Positions 8,585 through 16,335 of a stretch of 26,048 bases of DNA are shown one piece after another (position 1 is the first letter of the stretch; the number at the start of each line of letters is the position of its first letter). A program made the translations under genes and the position numbers. The notes under the pieces are model-generated. The model searched no databases, was not told where the DNA came from, and worked only from the letters and a program-made list of their open reading frames with translations. The DNA is from Candidatus Nanohalarchaeota archaeon (GTDB taxonomy: Archaea; EX4484-52; B79-G9): the NCBI GenBank assembly GCA_030635525.1, contig DAOVYR010000001.1:1-26048 (forward strand), read 5' to 3'.

Positions 8585-8585
8585 A

Positions 8586-9887
8586 CTAACACATTATCTT
8601 CGCAGCAGCACGAAACTCAAACCCTTCAATCCCATTCATAAGCGGTACTTCAGCATAATTTGTAGTTGACATGACCCCGCACCCGCAATAGCACCCGCTC
8701 TCATCAAAATGAAGTTCTTCACGAATTGCCGAAAGAATCTTATTCGCCGCTACCTCTTGAGGCACATTGATCTCCTGCTTGATACCCTGCGCCTCTTTAA
8801 ACTCCGCATCAGGCATGCTCGAATAATCCGTCGTCAAAAACAACTTCCCCCCGGAATCCACATAATCCCGAACAGCATTAATTTCTGCATCAGACCACAG
8901 CCTGACATCCTCGCAGATAACCTCCCCGCTCCTCGAAACCCCGTATATGTCCTCACCCGAGCACCATCCCGGCCTGAAAATCCACACCTGCCCATAACTG
9001 CCAAGCAACGCAGGCGTTATTTCAGCATCATGCCTGAAATCATCAACAGTAATACTCTGTGCTTTAATACTATCAGTCAACTCCTCAAAATTCGCCAAAT
9101 TCGGATCCATCTTATTATCCTCCCATATAATAAGCATGGTATCATCCACCCCCAAAAGATTATTGAAATACCCCGCCACATTAGCCGCAAAATCAACCGT
9201 GGCCTTTGGCACATTGCATACACTTGAAGTACCCGCATGATTGCAAAAAGGCGTAGTATCCCCAAGCAAAACCATCTCATCCTCAACCATCACACACGTT
9301 GGCTGTCTGTTGCACCCCATAAGCACAGTATAATTGCACCTTGAAAAGACGCAGCCCGTCTCTGACACTGTCGCTTCAATATCATCCGCAAGCACCGAAA
9401 CACCGCACTCATTTTTCACAAAATAAGTAGGAAACGTAGTATATGTCGGCTTCTTCAAAATCTTATCCGCAAGCGACAAAACAGTCTTCTTCTGCCCGAA
9501 ATAACTCATCTCAATCTCGCACTTCAACCTTCGGCACGTCAGCCTGTCCTCCCTCAACTTCATGCACAAGTAACTCCCGACAAACGTCTCATGCTTCTCC
9601 ACCTTTTCATCAAACTCTTCCGGGAACACCTTATCATCATTCGCAATATAAAGACCCTCGACAATATCCGGGATACTGATATCATAGAAATCCTCCTCAC
9701 CCTCGCTGGCCGTACACAATGTATTAGTGCGCGTATATATTTCAGAAAACTGCTGTTTCGCATCTTGTCGCGCATTCTCCATAAAAACCTTACTAAGCAT
9801 ACTCGTAAATGTCCCGATAACCAGAAGCCCGATAATCAGCCCTGAAATCACCCAGTTCCACGCAAACGCCTTTCTTTGACTATTCAT
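8586..9887 (-). CDS. Pilin-like (W-x-W family) protein with amidotransferase-like head
   Basis: The 433-residue protein begins with QRKA then FAWNWVISG and a hydrophobic helix, a class III-like leader. Residues about 40-160 match the two proteins at 23233-24123 and 24835-25392: a Cys after the helix, a strand ending in YLCM, then a C-x-[IV]-x-MSY-[FL]-G block. Unlike those, it continues with Cys pairs and an alpha/beta domain at roughly 250-365. That domain has LIIWED, a VWIFRPGW strand and DAEINAVRDYVDSGGKLFLT, resembling ThuA/class I amidotransferase-like folds. No nucleophile elbow Cys is evident, so activity is doubtful. It lies 22 nt after the preceding stop. Third gene of the C25 peptidase operon. 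Stop is TAG. Confidence 0.83.
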   Translation of the reverse strand: MNSQRKAFAWNWVISGLIIGLLVIGTFTSMLSKVFMENARQDAKQQFSEIYTRTNTLCTASEGEEDFYDISIPDIVEGLYIANDDKVFPEEFDEKVEKHETFVGSYLCMKLREDRLTCRRLKCEIEMSYFGQKKTVLSLADKILKKPTYTTFPTYFVKNECGVSVLADDIEATVSETGCVFSRCNYTVLMGCNRQPTCVMVEDEMVLLGDTTPFCNHAGTSSVCNVPKATVDFAANVAGYFNNLLGVDDTMLIIWEDNKMDPNLANFEELTDSIKAQSITVDDFRHDAEITPALLGSYGQVWIFRPGWCSGEDIYGVSRSGEVICEDVRLWSDAEINAVRDYVDSGGKLFLTTDYSSMPDAEFKEAQGIKQEINVPQEVAANKILSAIREELHFDESGCYCGCGVMSTTNYAEVPLMNGIEGFEFRAAAKIMC

Positions 9888-9909
9888 ATTACTGCCCTAA
9901 ATCAGACTT

Positions 9910-10701
9910 TCACATTGCCGGCAATTCCTCGACTCTCTCATCTTCATAGACCCCGACTTTCGACGGCCATTCCTGACCATCAATTGTGACCTCAAACAAA
10001 AGGATTGGAACATCATCCCACTTCCATGGCCCCCTGGCATTCATAGAAACCACGGTCTTCCCCTCGGACTCATAGTGGCTCTCAATCAACTCTCTTGCCC
10101 TCTCTTCACTAAGCGACAACTCTATTAACTCACACTTCTTAGTATCTGTATTGCATTCCTCAGAAGGATTAGTACAAAAGCAGTCAATGCAGCAGGTATA
10201 TGGCTCCTCTGGTGACTCGCACCTGCCATCTCCGCATACGGGCTTAACACATATTTTCTCAGTAGGCGAACAGCGCATCCCCGTTCCACACCTGCAATCC
10301 TTGCAGTCAAAACAATTCTCAGACGCATCACAAACCCCGTCTCCGCACTCAGGCCCTTCAGGCTCTATTTCCTTTTCTACACACTTCTTCTCAAAAGAAC
10401 ATTCCTCATCTGCTTTGCATCCGCAGTCTTTCACGCAGTCCGCGCAATTCTCAGTCTTATCACACTTCCCGTCACCGCAAACTATTTTCGGATCCACCGG
10501 CGGATTATCACCAGAAGGACCATTATCGCCGGAATCTCCACCCATAAAAGAAAATATTGCAACAATAAGAACAATCACAACAGCAAGCCCTCCAACAAGA
10601 AATAACACTTTCTTCTTATCAATCTCTGCGCCAGCATCCTCTGTTTGATATTGCCCCGCACCTTCATCTGCACTATATTGATTAATCACATAAATCACCA
10701 T
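9910..10701 (-). CDS. Membrane-anchored protein with three CGDGxC Cys-rich repeats
   Basis: The 263-residue protein has a short cytosolic N-terminus and one TM helix at about residues 31-53. Three repeats of the form CGDG-x-C-[DE]...C-x-x-C...C-x-C follow (about 70-190), then a C-terminal alpha/beta domain of about 70 residues containing a KWDDVPILLFEVTI strand. Such CGDGxC repeats are common in exported archaeal proteins and probably form disulphide-stapled modules. The start is the ATG at 10701, overlapping the C25 peptidase stop by 7 nt; a longer start at 10776 would overlap by over 80 nt and adds an unlikely N-terminus. It is the middle gene of a three-gene operon. Role unknown, possibly a surface anchor or partner of the peptidase. 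Confidence 0.85.
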   Translation of the reverse strand: MVIYVINQYSADEGAGQYQTEDAGAEIDKKKVLFLVGGLAVVIVLIVAIFSFMGGDSGDNGPSGDNPPVDPKIVCGDGKCDKTENCADCVKDCGCKADEECSFEKKCVEKEIEPEGPECGDGVCDASENCFDCKDCRCGTGMRCSPTEKICVKPVCGDGRCESPEEPYTCCIDCFCTNPSEECNTDTKKCELIELSLSEERARELIESHYESEGKTVVSMNARGPWKWDDVPILLFEVTIDGQEWPSKVGVYEDERVEELPAM

Positions 10702-13037
10702 TTTGACTTGATTTTTAATGTAGGATCTCCCATCAGATAGTTGATATGATATTGATAAGTATGCCCGCCACCGCACTCACATCCATAGCTGGAAGGATAC
10801 CCGAAAAACGCATTCTTCCCTTTCATATAAGCATTTCCTATCCTTGTCCCCACACTGAACCTTGTAGCAACTTCTGTATATAGTGAACCAATACAGCAGT
10901 CACCCCCGGGTCGCCCGGCGCATGGCATAAAATTACCATAATTATTATCAGAACTCCCCAAAAACACAGCTCCGCCATTCTTTAAGTATGTCATCGCAAT
11001 AGAATTTGATGTTGTGCTTTTCATTGTTAAATGCCCTCCGCCGCAAGCCATACTCATCCACAACGCATCTGACAGGTCAAGACTATTGAAACTGGCAGGA
11101 TTTGCATTAACAGAGCCTCCATGAAGCATATCTGTCACACTCGGTCCCGGCCCGTGCGCAAGCACAATCACAAAATCCTTTCCACTTGTCTGGGCAAGAT
11201 CAATATTTCCACAAATGCCATCGCATGGCGAATCCCCCCATACATCCTGGCATGTGCATATCCCGGAGTTCCAGTCTCTTGCATCATATCCCCCGCAACC
11301 GTATGTCGCAGAGCCCATAATCGGCGATGCATGTGAATTAAGGACAATCCCTCCGGTCTTGTGCAGGTTTATTGCAGTATCTAGTGTATTCAGTATTACA
11401 TCTATATCCCCGCTATTCGGTGCAGGCATTCTCCCGACAGGAATGTCCACCATATAATTACCATCACCATCAATGTCACCATAAGGGTCATCCGAGCCCC
11501 ACTTAGAACCAACCGGGGCCTGCGGGAAATTAGCATATCCGCCGATAATAATCAAATATTTCGTTTCCATTTTTACTATTAATCCCTCAAGAACCAGATC
11601 AATATCCGTCCAGCTGCCTGTATTCGTAACATGCCCGTTAGGCGACATCACAGTATCCATCATATCTTCATCATCAATATAAAAAAACGACCCATCAAGC
11701 CCGTCAACAGCAAGTGCCTCAATAAACAGGTTAATCTTATCCTCAAGATCGGCAATCTGCCCTTCAGAATACACACTTTCAAGATTACCCTTAAGCGCAA
11801 CAATCAACACCTCGCCCCCAAGCTTGCACTCAGTCCCGTTCCATCTCTCTCCCGCAGGACAGCAATGCTTATCTCCCACAGGCCCGTTGCACACAAGCTT
11901 CTCAGGCGCATCAGAACACTCAGGCTGGCACGAACAATTCTCCCCCTCAATCTTATTCAAAACCAGCTCAGCGCACCCGCTCATATCCGCATTGACCGCA
12001 TCAGGACAGCAAAAAAAGTCAGTACCCATATCACCGCAATCACCATCCACCGGACAGTCATCCGTACACGTCTCACAATTCTCCCCTATACCGCACTTAC
12101 TATTCCCGCAGCATTCAGTCAGGTCAAACCAGTCAGTAAACCCGGTAGGACAATCCGGGTCCTTATCAAGAAAAGTACAATCAAAAGAACAGAACCCATT
12201 GCAGATTCCGTCACATTCATAACAGTCAGTATCATTAAGCCCGCTTGGGTTCCCGGGGTATGTCGTAGAATTGCAGTCAAAATCACAGTGATGATTTGCA
12301 GGAGCGCAATCAGGATCACACCTGCCATCTCTCACACCCTGCGAATCCGGGTCACATATTCCATCCGTATTAAAAACATCAACGCAATCCGGGTCATAGG
12401 CCCTCTTAGGATCAAGATCATCATTATAGCAGTCAAGATCGCATATCCCGTCAAGATCCCCTGCATCCACAACATAATTATCATTTTGGTCAACACAATC
12501 AATATCGCACTGCACATCCTCTCTTGCATCAGGAACATAACACAAAGGGTCGCACACATGCTCCTCTTCATAAGAGCATATCGCATCGCACTTATCATCA
12601 TAAGGGTCGCACCCCTCCATACCCACCTCGATAATAATATCCTTAGGACTCCCCGAAGTCCATATCTGCAGGTAGTCACCCATCTTCACAGGAAAATCAC
12701 CATCATTCCCGTAAACAAGAATAGCACCTGCGCCAATAGGCGACGGCGCCCCGCTGCGATAAAACACAAGCGGGCTACCCTCAGTATCGACAATCTCGTA
12801 AGTATAAGCAAGTTCATTAAAATCATCATGTGACATAGAAAAACTGGTCTTGACATTCATTGCCTCATTACAGTCACCATTATATATTGCCTCAATCAAC
12901 GCCTGGAAATCATCATACGATACTTCCTCATCAGACATCGCCACACATACATCATAAACAACACCGGATGTATTATTAAAAAGAACCACAACACCTAAAA
13001 GAACCGCAACACCTAAAAAAGCAAATTTCGCATCCAT
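10695..13037 (-). CDS. Exported gingipain-like (peptidase C25 family) protein with Cys-Asp repeats
   Basis: The 780-residue protein starts with a signal peptide or anchor (hydrophobic core at residues 4-22). Residues about 150-300 hold repeats of C-D-x-[DFP]-C, and about 300-415 a Cys-rich linker (CCGNSKCGIGENC). The C-terminal 370 residues resemble the C25 gingipain fold: a YLIIIGGY strand, SDDPYGDIDGDG, then DIPVGRMP. A putative catalytic His628 lies in LAHGPGP and Cys665 in MACGGG, with a final GDPTLKIK motif. His-to-Cys spacing of 37 fits the family. It leads an operon with the CGDGxC and W-x-W pilin-like genes. Start: the ATG at 13037 fits a TATA at about 13063; a TTG at 13058 is possible. 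It could process surface proteins such as the nearby pilins. Substrate unknown. Confidence 0.88.
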   Translation of the reverse strand: MDAKFAFLGVAVLLGVVVLFNNTSGVVYDVCVAMSDEEVSYDDFQALIEAIYNGDCNEAMNVKTSFSMSHDDFNELAYTYEIVDTEGSPLVFYRSGAPSPIGAGAILVYGNDGDFPVKMGDYLQIWTSGSPKDIIIEVGMEGCDPYDDKCDAICSYEEEHVCDPLCYVPDAREDVQCDIDCVDQNDNYVVDAGDLDGICDLDCYNDDLDPKRAYDPDCVDVFNTDGICDPDSQGVRDGRCDPDCAPANHHCDFDCNSTTYPGNPSGLNDTDCYECDGICNGFCSFDCTFLDKDPDCPTGFTDWFDLTECCGNSKCGIGENCETCTDDCPVDGDCGDMGTDFFCCPDAVNADMSGCAELVLNKIEGENCSCQPECSDAPEKLVCNGPVGDKHCCPAGERWNGTECKLGGEVLIVALKGNLESVYSEGQIADLEDKINLFIEALAVDGLDGSFFYIDDEDMMDTVMSPNGHVTNTGSWTDIDLVLEGLIVKMETKYLIIIGGYANFPQAPVGSKWGSDDPYGDIDGDGNYMVDIPVGRMPAPNSGDIDVILNTLDTAINLHKTGGIVLNSHASPIMGSATYGCGGYDARDWNSGICTCQDVWGDSPCDGICGNIDLAQTSGKDFVIVLAHGPGPSVTDMLHGGSVNANPASFNSLDLSDALWMSMACGGGHLTMKSTTSNSIAMTYLKNGGAVFLGSSDNNYGNFMPCAGRPGGDCCIGSLYTEVATRFSVGTRIGNAYMKGKNAFFGYPSSYGCECGGGHTYQYHINYLMGDPTLKIKSKW

Positions 13038-13057
13038 AAACACACCCAAGCCTACCA

Positions 13058-13083
13058 ATTATATCTAACAATATATATTGTCA
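13058..13083 (-). promoter_or_regulatory. TATA elements upstream of the C25 peptidase operon
   Basis: Two candidate elements occur on the minus strand, AATATATATT at about 13070-13079 and GATATAATT at about 13059-13067. The second is centred about 26 nt before the ATG at 13037. Confidence 0.5.
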
Positions 13084-13102
13084 AAGTACTATATATAATT
13101 TA

Positions 13103-13157
13103 TTCCCAAGTGGGTCCAATACACCGCAGCTTGCTGCGGATATAATTCACTTGGGAA
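13103..13157. repeat. Nested hairpin 1 with CTTG tetraloop
   Basis: An outer perfect 10-bp inverted repeat (TTCCCAAGTG at 13103-13112, CACTTGGGAA at 13148-13157) encloses an apical 6-bp hairpin, CCGCAG-CTTG-CTGCGG (13124-13139). It lies in the 225-bp gap between the RibL-like gene and the C25 peptidase gene. As plus-strand RNA the apex is G(CUUG)C, a known stable tetraloop; the minus strand would give CAAG. It may be a structured RNA, a DNA cruciform site or a palindromic repeat element. Confidence 0.8.
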
Positions 13158-13161
13158 GACT

Positions 13162-13240
13162 AAAAATCGCCGACTTAGAAATTCGCGTAATACTCCGGAG
13201 CTTGCTCCGATTGGGATAGCGAATTTCAGGCGATTTTTTT
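13162..13240. repeat. Nested hairpin 2 with CTTG tetraloop, possible terminator
   Basis: Three nested stems. The outer is AAAAATCGCC (13162-13171) with GGCGATTTTT (13229-13238). The middle is GAAATTCGC (13178-13186) with GCGAATTTC (13219-13227). The apex is CGGAG-CTTG-CTCCG (13196-13209). The plus strand continues into a T run (13234-13240). It resembles hairpin 1 next to it at the apex (AATAC, CCG, AGCTTGCT) but with one base pair swapped. It lies just past the end of the RibL-like gene (stop at 13263, minus strand) and could end that transcript, although the T run favours plus-strand termination. Confidence 0.8.
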
Positions 13241-13262
13241 TATTTCAGGAAATAATCATTCG

Positions 13263-13712
13263 TCAGAAAGACTCTTTAATCTTATCAACAATCCGCTTAC
13301 TACTATAAAGCGCACCTAACTCCACTTCATCCACCCTTTTAACCGCCGCCGCAAGCCCCGCTTTCTTCAATTTCCCACGTAAATCTTTCACATCATGCAT
13401 CTGGTTAGGACCAACAACAATCACATCCGGCCTTATATCCTTCACAATTTCAATAAAATCCTTCCCTTCATACCCCAAAACAGCAAAATCCACGCTCTTC
13501 AGCGCCCCGACAACCTCAACCCGCTGGTTTTCAGGAACAACGGGCGCCCTCTTAAGCTTAAGAGCAGTAGAATCACGCGCAACAACAACACAAAGATAAT
13601 CCCCAAACTCCCGCGCCTTCTGAAGAAAAAAAACATGACCGGGATGAACAATATCAAAAACCCCGCCAACAAGAACAACCTTCTCTTTTTTCCTCAAATC
13701 CCTGACATCCAT
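13263..13712 (-). CDS. ribL: RibL-like FAD synthase / cytidylyltransferase family protein
   Basis: The 149-residue protein is a single nucleotidyltransferase domain of the usual length. The nucleotide-binding HxGH motif is HPGH (His23-His26) after GGVFDIV. A VVARDSTA strand follows, then PENQR, the VVGPNQ loop and a variant of the ISSTxI motif (YSSKRI) near the C-terminus. These features fit archaeal RibL (FMN + ATP/CTP to FAD) and glycerol-3-phosphate cytidylyltransferases; the VGPNQ loop favours RibL, but some RibL proteins have C-terminal Cys residues not seen here. Function is therefore moderately sure and the fold is sure. TATA at about 13739 lies 27 nt before the ATG, predicting leaderless transcription. 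It is the only evident housekeeping enzyme in the window. Confidence 0.85.
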   Translation of the reverse strand: MDVRDLRKKEKVVLVGGVFDIVHPGHVFFLQKAREFGDYLCVVVARDSTALKLKRAPVVPENQRVEVVGALKSVDFAVLGYEGKDFIEIVKDIRPDVIVVGPNQMHDVKDLRGKLKKAGLAAAVKRVDEVELGALYSSKRIVDKIKESF

Positions 13713-13733
13713 ACCACTATTTATACAGAGCCA

Positions 13734-13745
13734 GATTTATATTTT
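13734..13745 (-). promoter_or_regulatory. TATA box of the RibL-like gene
   Basis: AAAATATAAATC on the minus strand, centred about 27 nt before the ATG at 13712, giving a leaderless transcript. It abuts an inverted repeat at 13742-13780. Confidence 0.6.
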
Positions 13746-13780
13746 TGATTGCATATAAAGTGTGAACCGACAATCAAAAA
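13742..13780. repeat. 10-bp inverted repeat between the RibL-like gene and the small pilin operon
   Basis: TTTTTGATTG (13742-13751) and CAATCAAAAA (13771-13780) form a perfect stem with a 19-nt loop. It sits after the end of the 145-aa pilin-like gene and overlaps the upstream edge of the RibL TATA box. It may be a weak terminator or an operator. Confidence 0.6.
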
Positions 13781-13830
13781 GCTTGAAATCCGCCAAATGC
13801 CTCGAAATTTCATGACTGATTTACCGCAAA

Positions 13831-14268
13831 TCAACTCTTAACATGAATCTCATTCTTAACAATCACATAATTAATAGAAAAAAGATCATCCGCAAAATTA
13901 ACACCTGTGTAATCAACACTACCTACGATTTCAGGATCAAGCAAGCCATCTATGGCAGGTCCGCTCGTTCCCACCTCAGCAGTCCCCTTCAGCACAAAAC
14001 ACACCCTGCTGTCCTTAGCATCCCTCGTCTCAACCCAGCACAACTCAATAAAATGAGCAAAATCCTCGACAGTGAACGGTCCCTCAATAAATGCAGCATT
14101 CGTATCAATATCGTCATCCACATTAGGATCAGCAATAACCTTCCACTTCTTCATGATATCTCCCCTGAAATTATAGATCATCCCGATAACAACCGCCACA
14201 ACCACAAGTACAATAATCATCTTCGCGATATACTCAAGCGACATCTGTGCTTTCCGTCTTAACATCAT
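13831..14268 (-). CDS. Small pilin-like protein with DUF361-type leader
   Basis: The 145-residue protein has the most canonical class III leader in the window: RRKA followed by QMSLEY (Gln +1, Glu +5) and a hydrophobic helix, as in archaeal adhesion pilins. The head of about 100 residues carries a CWVETRD...RVCFVLKG strand pair with two Cys and ends with an INYVIVKNEIHVKS hairpin. The two proteins upstream (14265-14837 and 14887-15534) share this plan: a Cys before the strand pair, a VCY/LCY strand and a similar end. It overlaps the upstream gene by 4 nt. Likely a structural or minor pilin. The prepilin peptidase (EppA-type) must be encoded elsewhere. Confidence 0.88.
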   Translation of the reverse strand: MMLRRKAQMSLEYIAKMIIVLVVVAVVIGMIYNFRGDIMKKWKVIADPNVDDDIDTNAAFIEGPFTVEDFAHFIELCWVETRDAKDSRVCFVLKGTAEVGTSGPAIDGLLDPEIVGSVDYTGVNFADDLFSINYVIVKNEIHVKS

Positions 14269-14837
14269 GCTTTCACCATAACAGTATCATTAATCTCATT
14301 ATACTCAATTAATATTAGTGGCTGGTTCCTAATAAATGTATCCCTTACCTGCCATTCAATAGTATCATGGATCCCGCAATTGCCGTCATAGATTACAGCA
14401 TCGCCATTCTCATCGACAATCACATTATTCTCAAGCACATCACACCCACCCTCATCCTCAAGGAGCTTGGTAACATTGTATTCATATATATTATCATCAG
14501 GACGCTCCTCAGCAAGCAGCGCATAGCAAAGTCGCACATTATTCTCCTGCAGGCACCCTGCCTTATGCTGATAGCATGTAATGGCATGCGCCGCTATTTC
14601 GCGGGTAAAACTCTCAGTATCCGAATCCATTATCTTGTACCGCTCAGAACTGCATGTCGCCATCTCGCAAAACGCAGGCGGCTCCGCGATAGTTGAATAA
14701 ACAGAACAGAATATTCTATTCACAGAAAGATTTATTACCCCGAGAAACGAAAGAAGCACAAACAGCGACACAAAACCAATCGTGATTATACCTATAGTCT
14801 CAATTGCCAGCCCTTTTTTATTGCGATATTTACCCAT
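14265..14837 (-). CDS. Small pilin-like protein, same family as neighbours
   Basis: The 190-residue protein has NKKG followed by LAIETIGI and a hydrophobic helix to about residue 33. The extracellular head has eight Cys, including CSVYS, CEMATC, ITCYQHKAGC and NVRLCYALL. An IEWQVRDTF strand precedes a final LIEYNEINDTVMVKA hairpin like that of the 145-aa neighbour. A TATA at about 14860-14868 lies 27 nt before the ATG, indicating leaderless transcription of this two-gene operon. Its stop overlaps the next start (ATGATG). The disulphide-rich head suggests extracellular stability. Function beyond pilin-like is not visible. Confidence 0.87.
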   Translation of the reverse strand: MGKYRNKKGLAIETIGIITIGFVSLFVLLSFLGVINLSVNRIFCSVYSTIAEPPAFCEMATCSSERYKIMDSDTESFTREIAAHAITCYQHKAGCLQENNVRLCYALLAEERPDDNIYEYNVTKLLEDEGGCDVLENNVIVDENGDAVIYDGNCGIHDTIEWQVRDTFIRNQPLILIEYNEINDTVMVKA

Positions 14838-14859
14838 GGCTAATTATAGGTCACTCTAC

Positions 14860-14868
14860 TAAATAAAG
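14860..14868 (-). promoter_or_regulatory. TATA box of the two-gene small pilin operon
   Basis: CTTTATTTA on the minus strand, about 27 nt before the ATG at 14837. Confidence 0.55.
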
Positions 14869-14886
14869 TTTTACCCTAAAAGAAAG

Positions 14887-15534
14887 CTAGCAATTTTCAG
14901 TACACTTAACACAAAGCTCGTCCGCCGTCCCTCTGCACTCATCATAGAAACTATCGCATAGCACACCCGAAGAGCATCTGGAATGCATTTCTTCACAATT
15001 ATTCTTGAAATCATCGCATAATAGCTTGCACTTCTCAACGCAGCACGCCCCGACACAAACCGAATTCACCTCTATAATCTCAATCCGCCTTCTTGATGCC
15101 ACATACGTTATCTTGACTTCACTATCTTTATTAAAAACTTCCCAATACACTTTATCCTCTTCACCGCAATCCTCATCTGCCTCATCTTCTATATTCAGAT
15201 GACTGTTCGCCAGATACCCGCAATCAAGATACCTGTTAAAATCAGACTCCGTATAGTTCTCAGTAGAATTCACAGTCAACGTATAACAGACATCATTCGC
15301 TTTAGAATTGCCCTTTTTATTCAGCTTCCAGCAATTTTTTGCAAGTATCGCAAGAGTCTCAGAAACAAAATCCGAATCTCCAATCACATTGTCTTCCTCA
15401 AACGAGTTCTTTACACCGATTCCAAACTTACTGACCATGGCAAAAAGCAGCATCCCCAGCGCAAGCGCGAAAATAATCATAATCAGTTCAGGATAAGACA
15501 TTACTGCCCCTTTTCTTCTCTTCATATAAACCAT
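14887..15534 (-). CDS. Pilin-like protein with Cys-rich C-terminal tail
   Basis: The 215-residue protein begins MVYMKRRKG followed by AVMSYPELIM and a helix of about 25 residues. The head shares with the two following genes a CWKLN...DVCYTLTV strand pair and a VYWEVF / VKITYV...IEIIEV end. It then adds a tail of about 65 residues with 14 Cys, probably a small disulphide module. A TATA at 15555-15566 is centred about 26 nt before the ATG at 15534, so I prefer that over the in-frame ATG at 15549. It is likely transcribed alone: the next gene begins 50 nt later with its own TATA. Stop is TAG. Confidence 0.85.
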   Translation of the reverse strand: MVYMKRRKGAVMSYPELIMIIFALALGMLLFAMVSKFGIGVKNSFEEDNVIGDSDFVSETLAILAKNCWKLNKKGNSKANDVCYTLTVNSTENYTESDFNRYLDCGYLANSHLNIEDEADEDCGEEDKVYWEVFNKDSEVKITYVASRRRIEIIEVNSVCVGACCVEKCKLLCDDFKNNCEEMHSRCSSGVLCDSFYDECRGTADELCVKCTENC

Positions 15535-15554
15535 ATAATCTATATCCATACCAG

Positions 15555-15566
15555 TATATATAATTT
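15555..15566 (-). promoter_or_regulatory. TATA box of the Cys-rich pilin-like gene
   Basis: AATTATATATAC on the minus strand, about 26 nt before the ATG at 15534. It overlaps the stop of the S16 protease gene. Confidence 0.6.
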
Positions 15567-16251
15567 ACTTCAGCATATATTCAAGAGCATCTTCAAGGTT
15601 CGCAACCTCAATGACCTTGATGCCAACCTCCCGACCAACATCAATCTCTTCCTTTTCAACAACACCCACACACTCAGAACCCTCCGCACACACCTTTCTC
15701 TCAACATAATTAGTATCAATTGCATTACCCTCAGGCACAAGAAATGTCTCAACCCCCTCCTTCTTCAGAGCCCGTGCCTTATCCAGTATTTTACCTGCGC
15801 TTAAAATCCTTCCATCCTGTCGGATTGCCCCTGTAATCGCAACAGACGGCATAACCTCCCTCCCCATAGCAGCCGCAGCAATCCCAACCGCAACCGCAGC
15901 ACCCATAGACTCGCCTTCAATCATGGCACCCCCGCAATCAAACGACACCGCCACATCATATTCCTCAGCACAAGCCTCTGCAATCCCGAAACCGGCACTC
16001 GCAGCATCCTTAATCATCGGCTGCGCCCTATACTCATCCACATACGCATCCCCGATATCCACAAGCACTCTCCCCGTACCCGGCACAAGAGATATGGATG
16101 CATCAACCACCTGCGCACCCTTTGACCCATTCATGACCGGCACCTTTATTGTTGCAGAAGACAAATACCCTCCATAATCTCCATTGCCCGCAACCATCCA
16201 TACAGCAATCAAAAAAGCACAAACAAACCCAATATCCTTACCATAGCTCAT
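15565..16251 (-). CDS. Exported Lon-type (S16) serine protease domain protein
   Basis: The 228-residue protein has a hydrophobic N-terminal segment (residues 7-22) acting as signal or anchor, then a single Lon-like proteolytic domain. The putative catalytic Ser115 lies in GESMGAA and Lys158 in GKILDKARAL. Their 43-residue spacing equals that of E. coli Lon (Ser679/Lys722), strongly supporting a Ser-Lys dyad. Other Lon features are VAITGAI before the Lys and a FLVPEGN strand after it. There is no AAA+ domain, so it would act without ATP on accessible substrates, presumably outside the cell. The ATG at 16251 fits a TATA at about 16279; a TTG at 16260 is possible. It sits between pilin-like gene sets and may process or quality-control surface subunits. 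Confidence 0.88.
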   Translation of the reverse strand: MSYGKDIGFVCAFLIAVWMVAGNGDYGGYLSSATIKVPVMNGSKGAQVVDASISLVPGTGRVLVDIGDAYVDEYRAQPMIKDAASAGFGIAEACAEEYDVAVSFDCGGAMIEGESMGAAVAVGIAAAAMGREVMPSVAITGAIRQDGRILSAGKILDKARALKKEGVETFLVPEGNAIDTNYVERKVCAEGSECVGVVEKEEIDVGREVGIKVIEVANLEDALEYMLK

Positions 16252-16335
16252 ACCTACCAATATGGCAGAACATACTTAAATTTGAATTGAAAAAATAAAA
16301 GAAAAAAAGAACAGGGAACAATCCCCATCCTGCTC

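Noticed and set aside
8586..9887. Active glutamine amidotransferase
   Set aside because: The alpha/beta pattern suggests the fold, but no nucleophile elbow with a Cys could be identified.
11631..12833. A 400-codon open frame on the plus strand opposite the C25 peptidase repeats
   Set aside because: It is the reverse complement of Asp/Cys-rich coding sequence, which yields few stops. Its composition (Ile, Arg, Thr heavy) and lack of a ribosome site or motif mark it as a shadow.
13162..13240. A plain rho-independent terminator as full explanation of hairpin 2
   Set aside because: The T run lies on the plus strand, where no gene ends, and three nested stems plus a similar neighbour exceed what a terminator needs.
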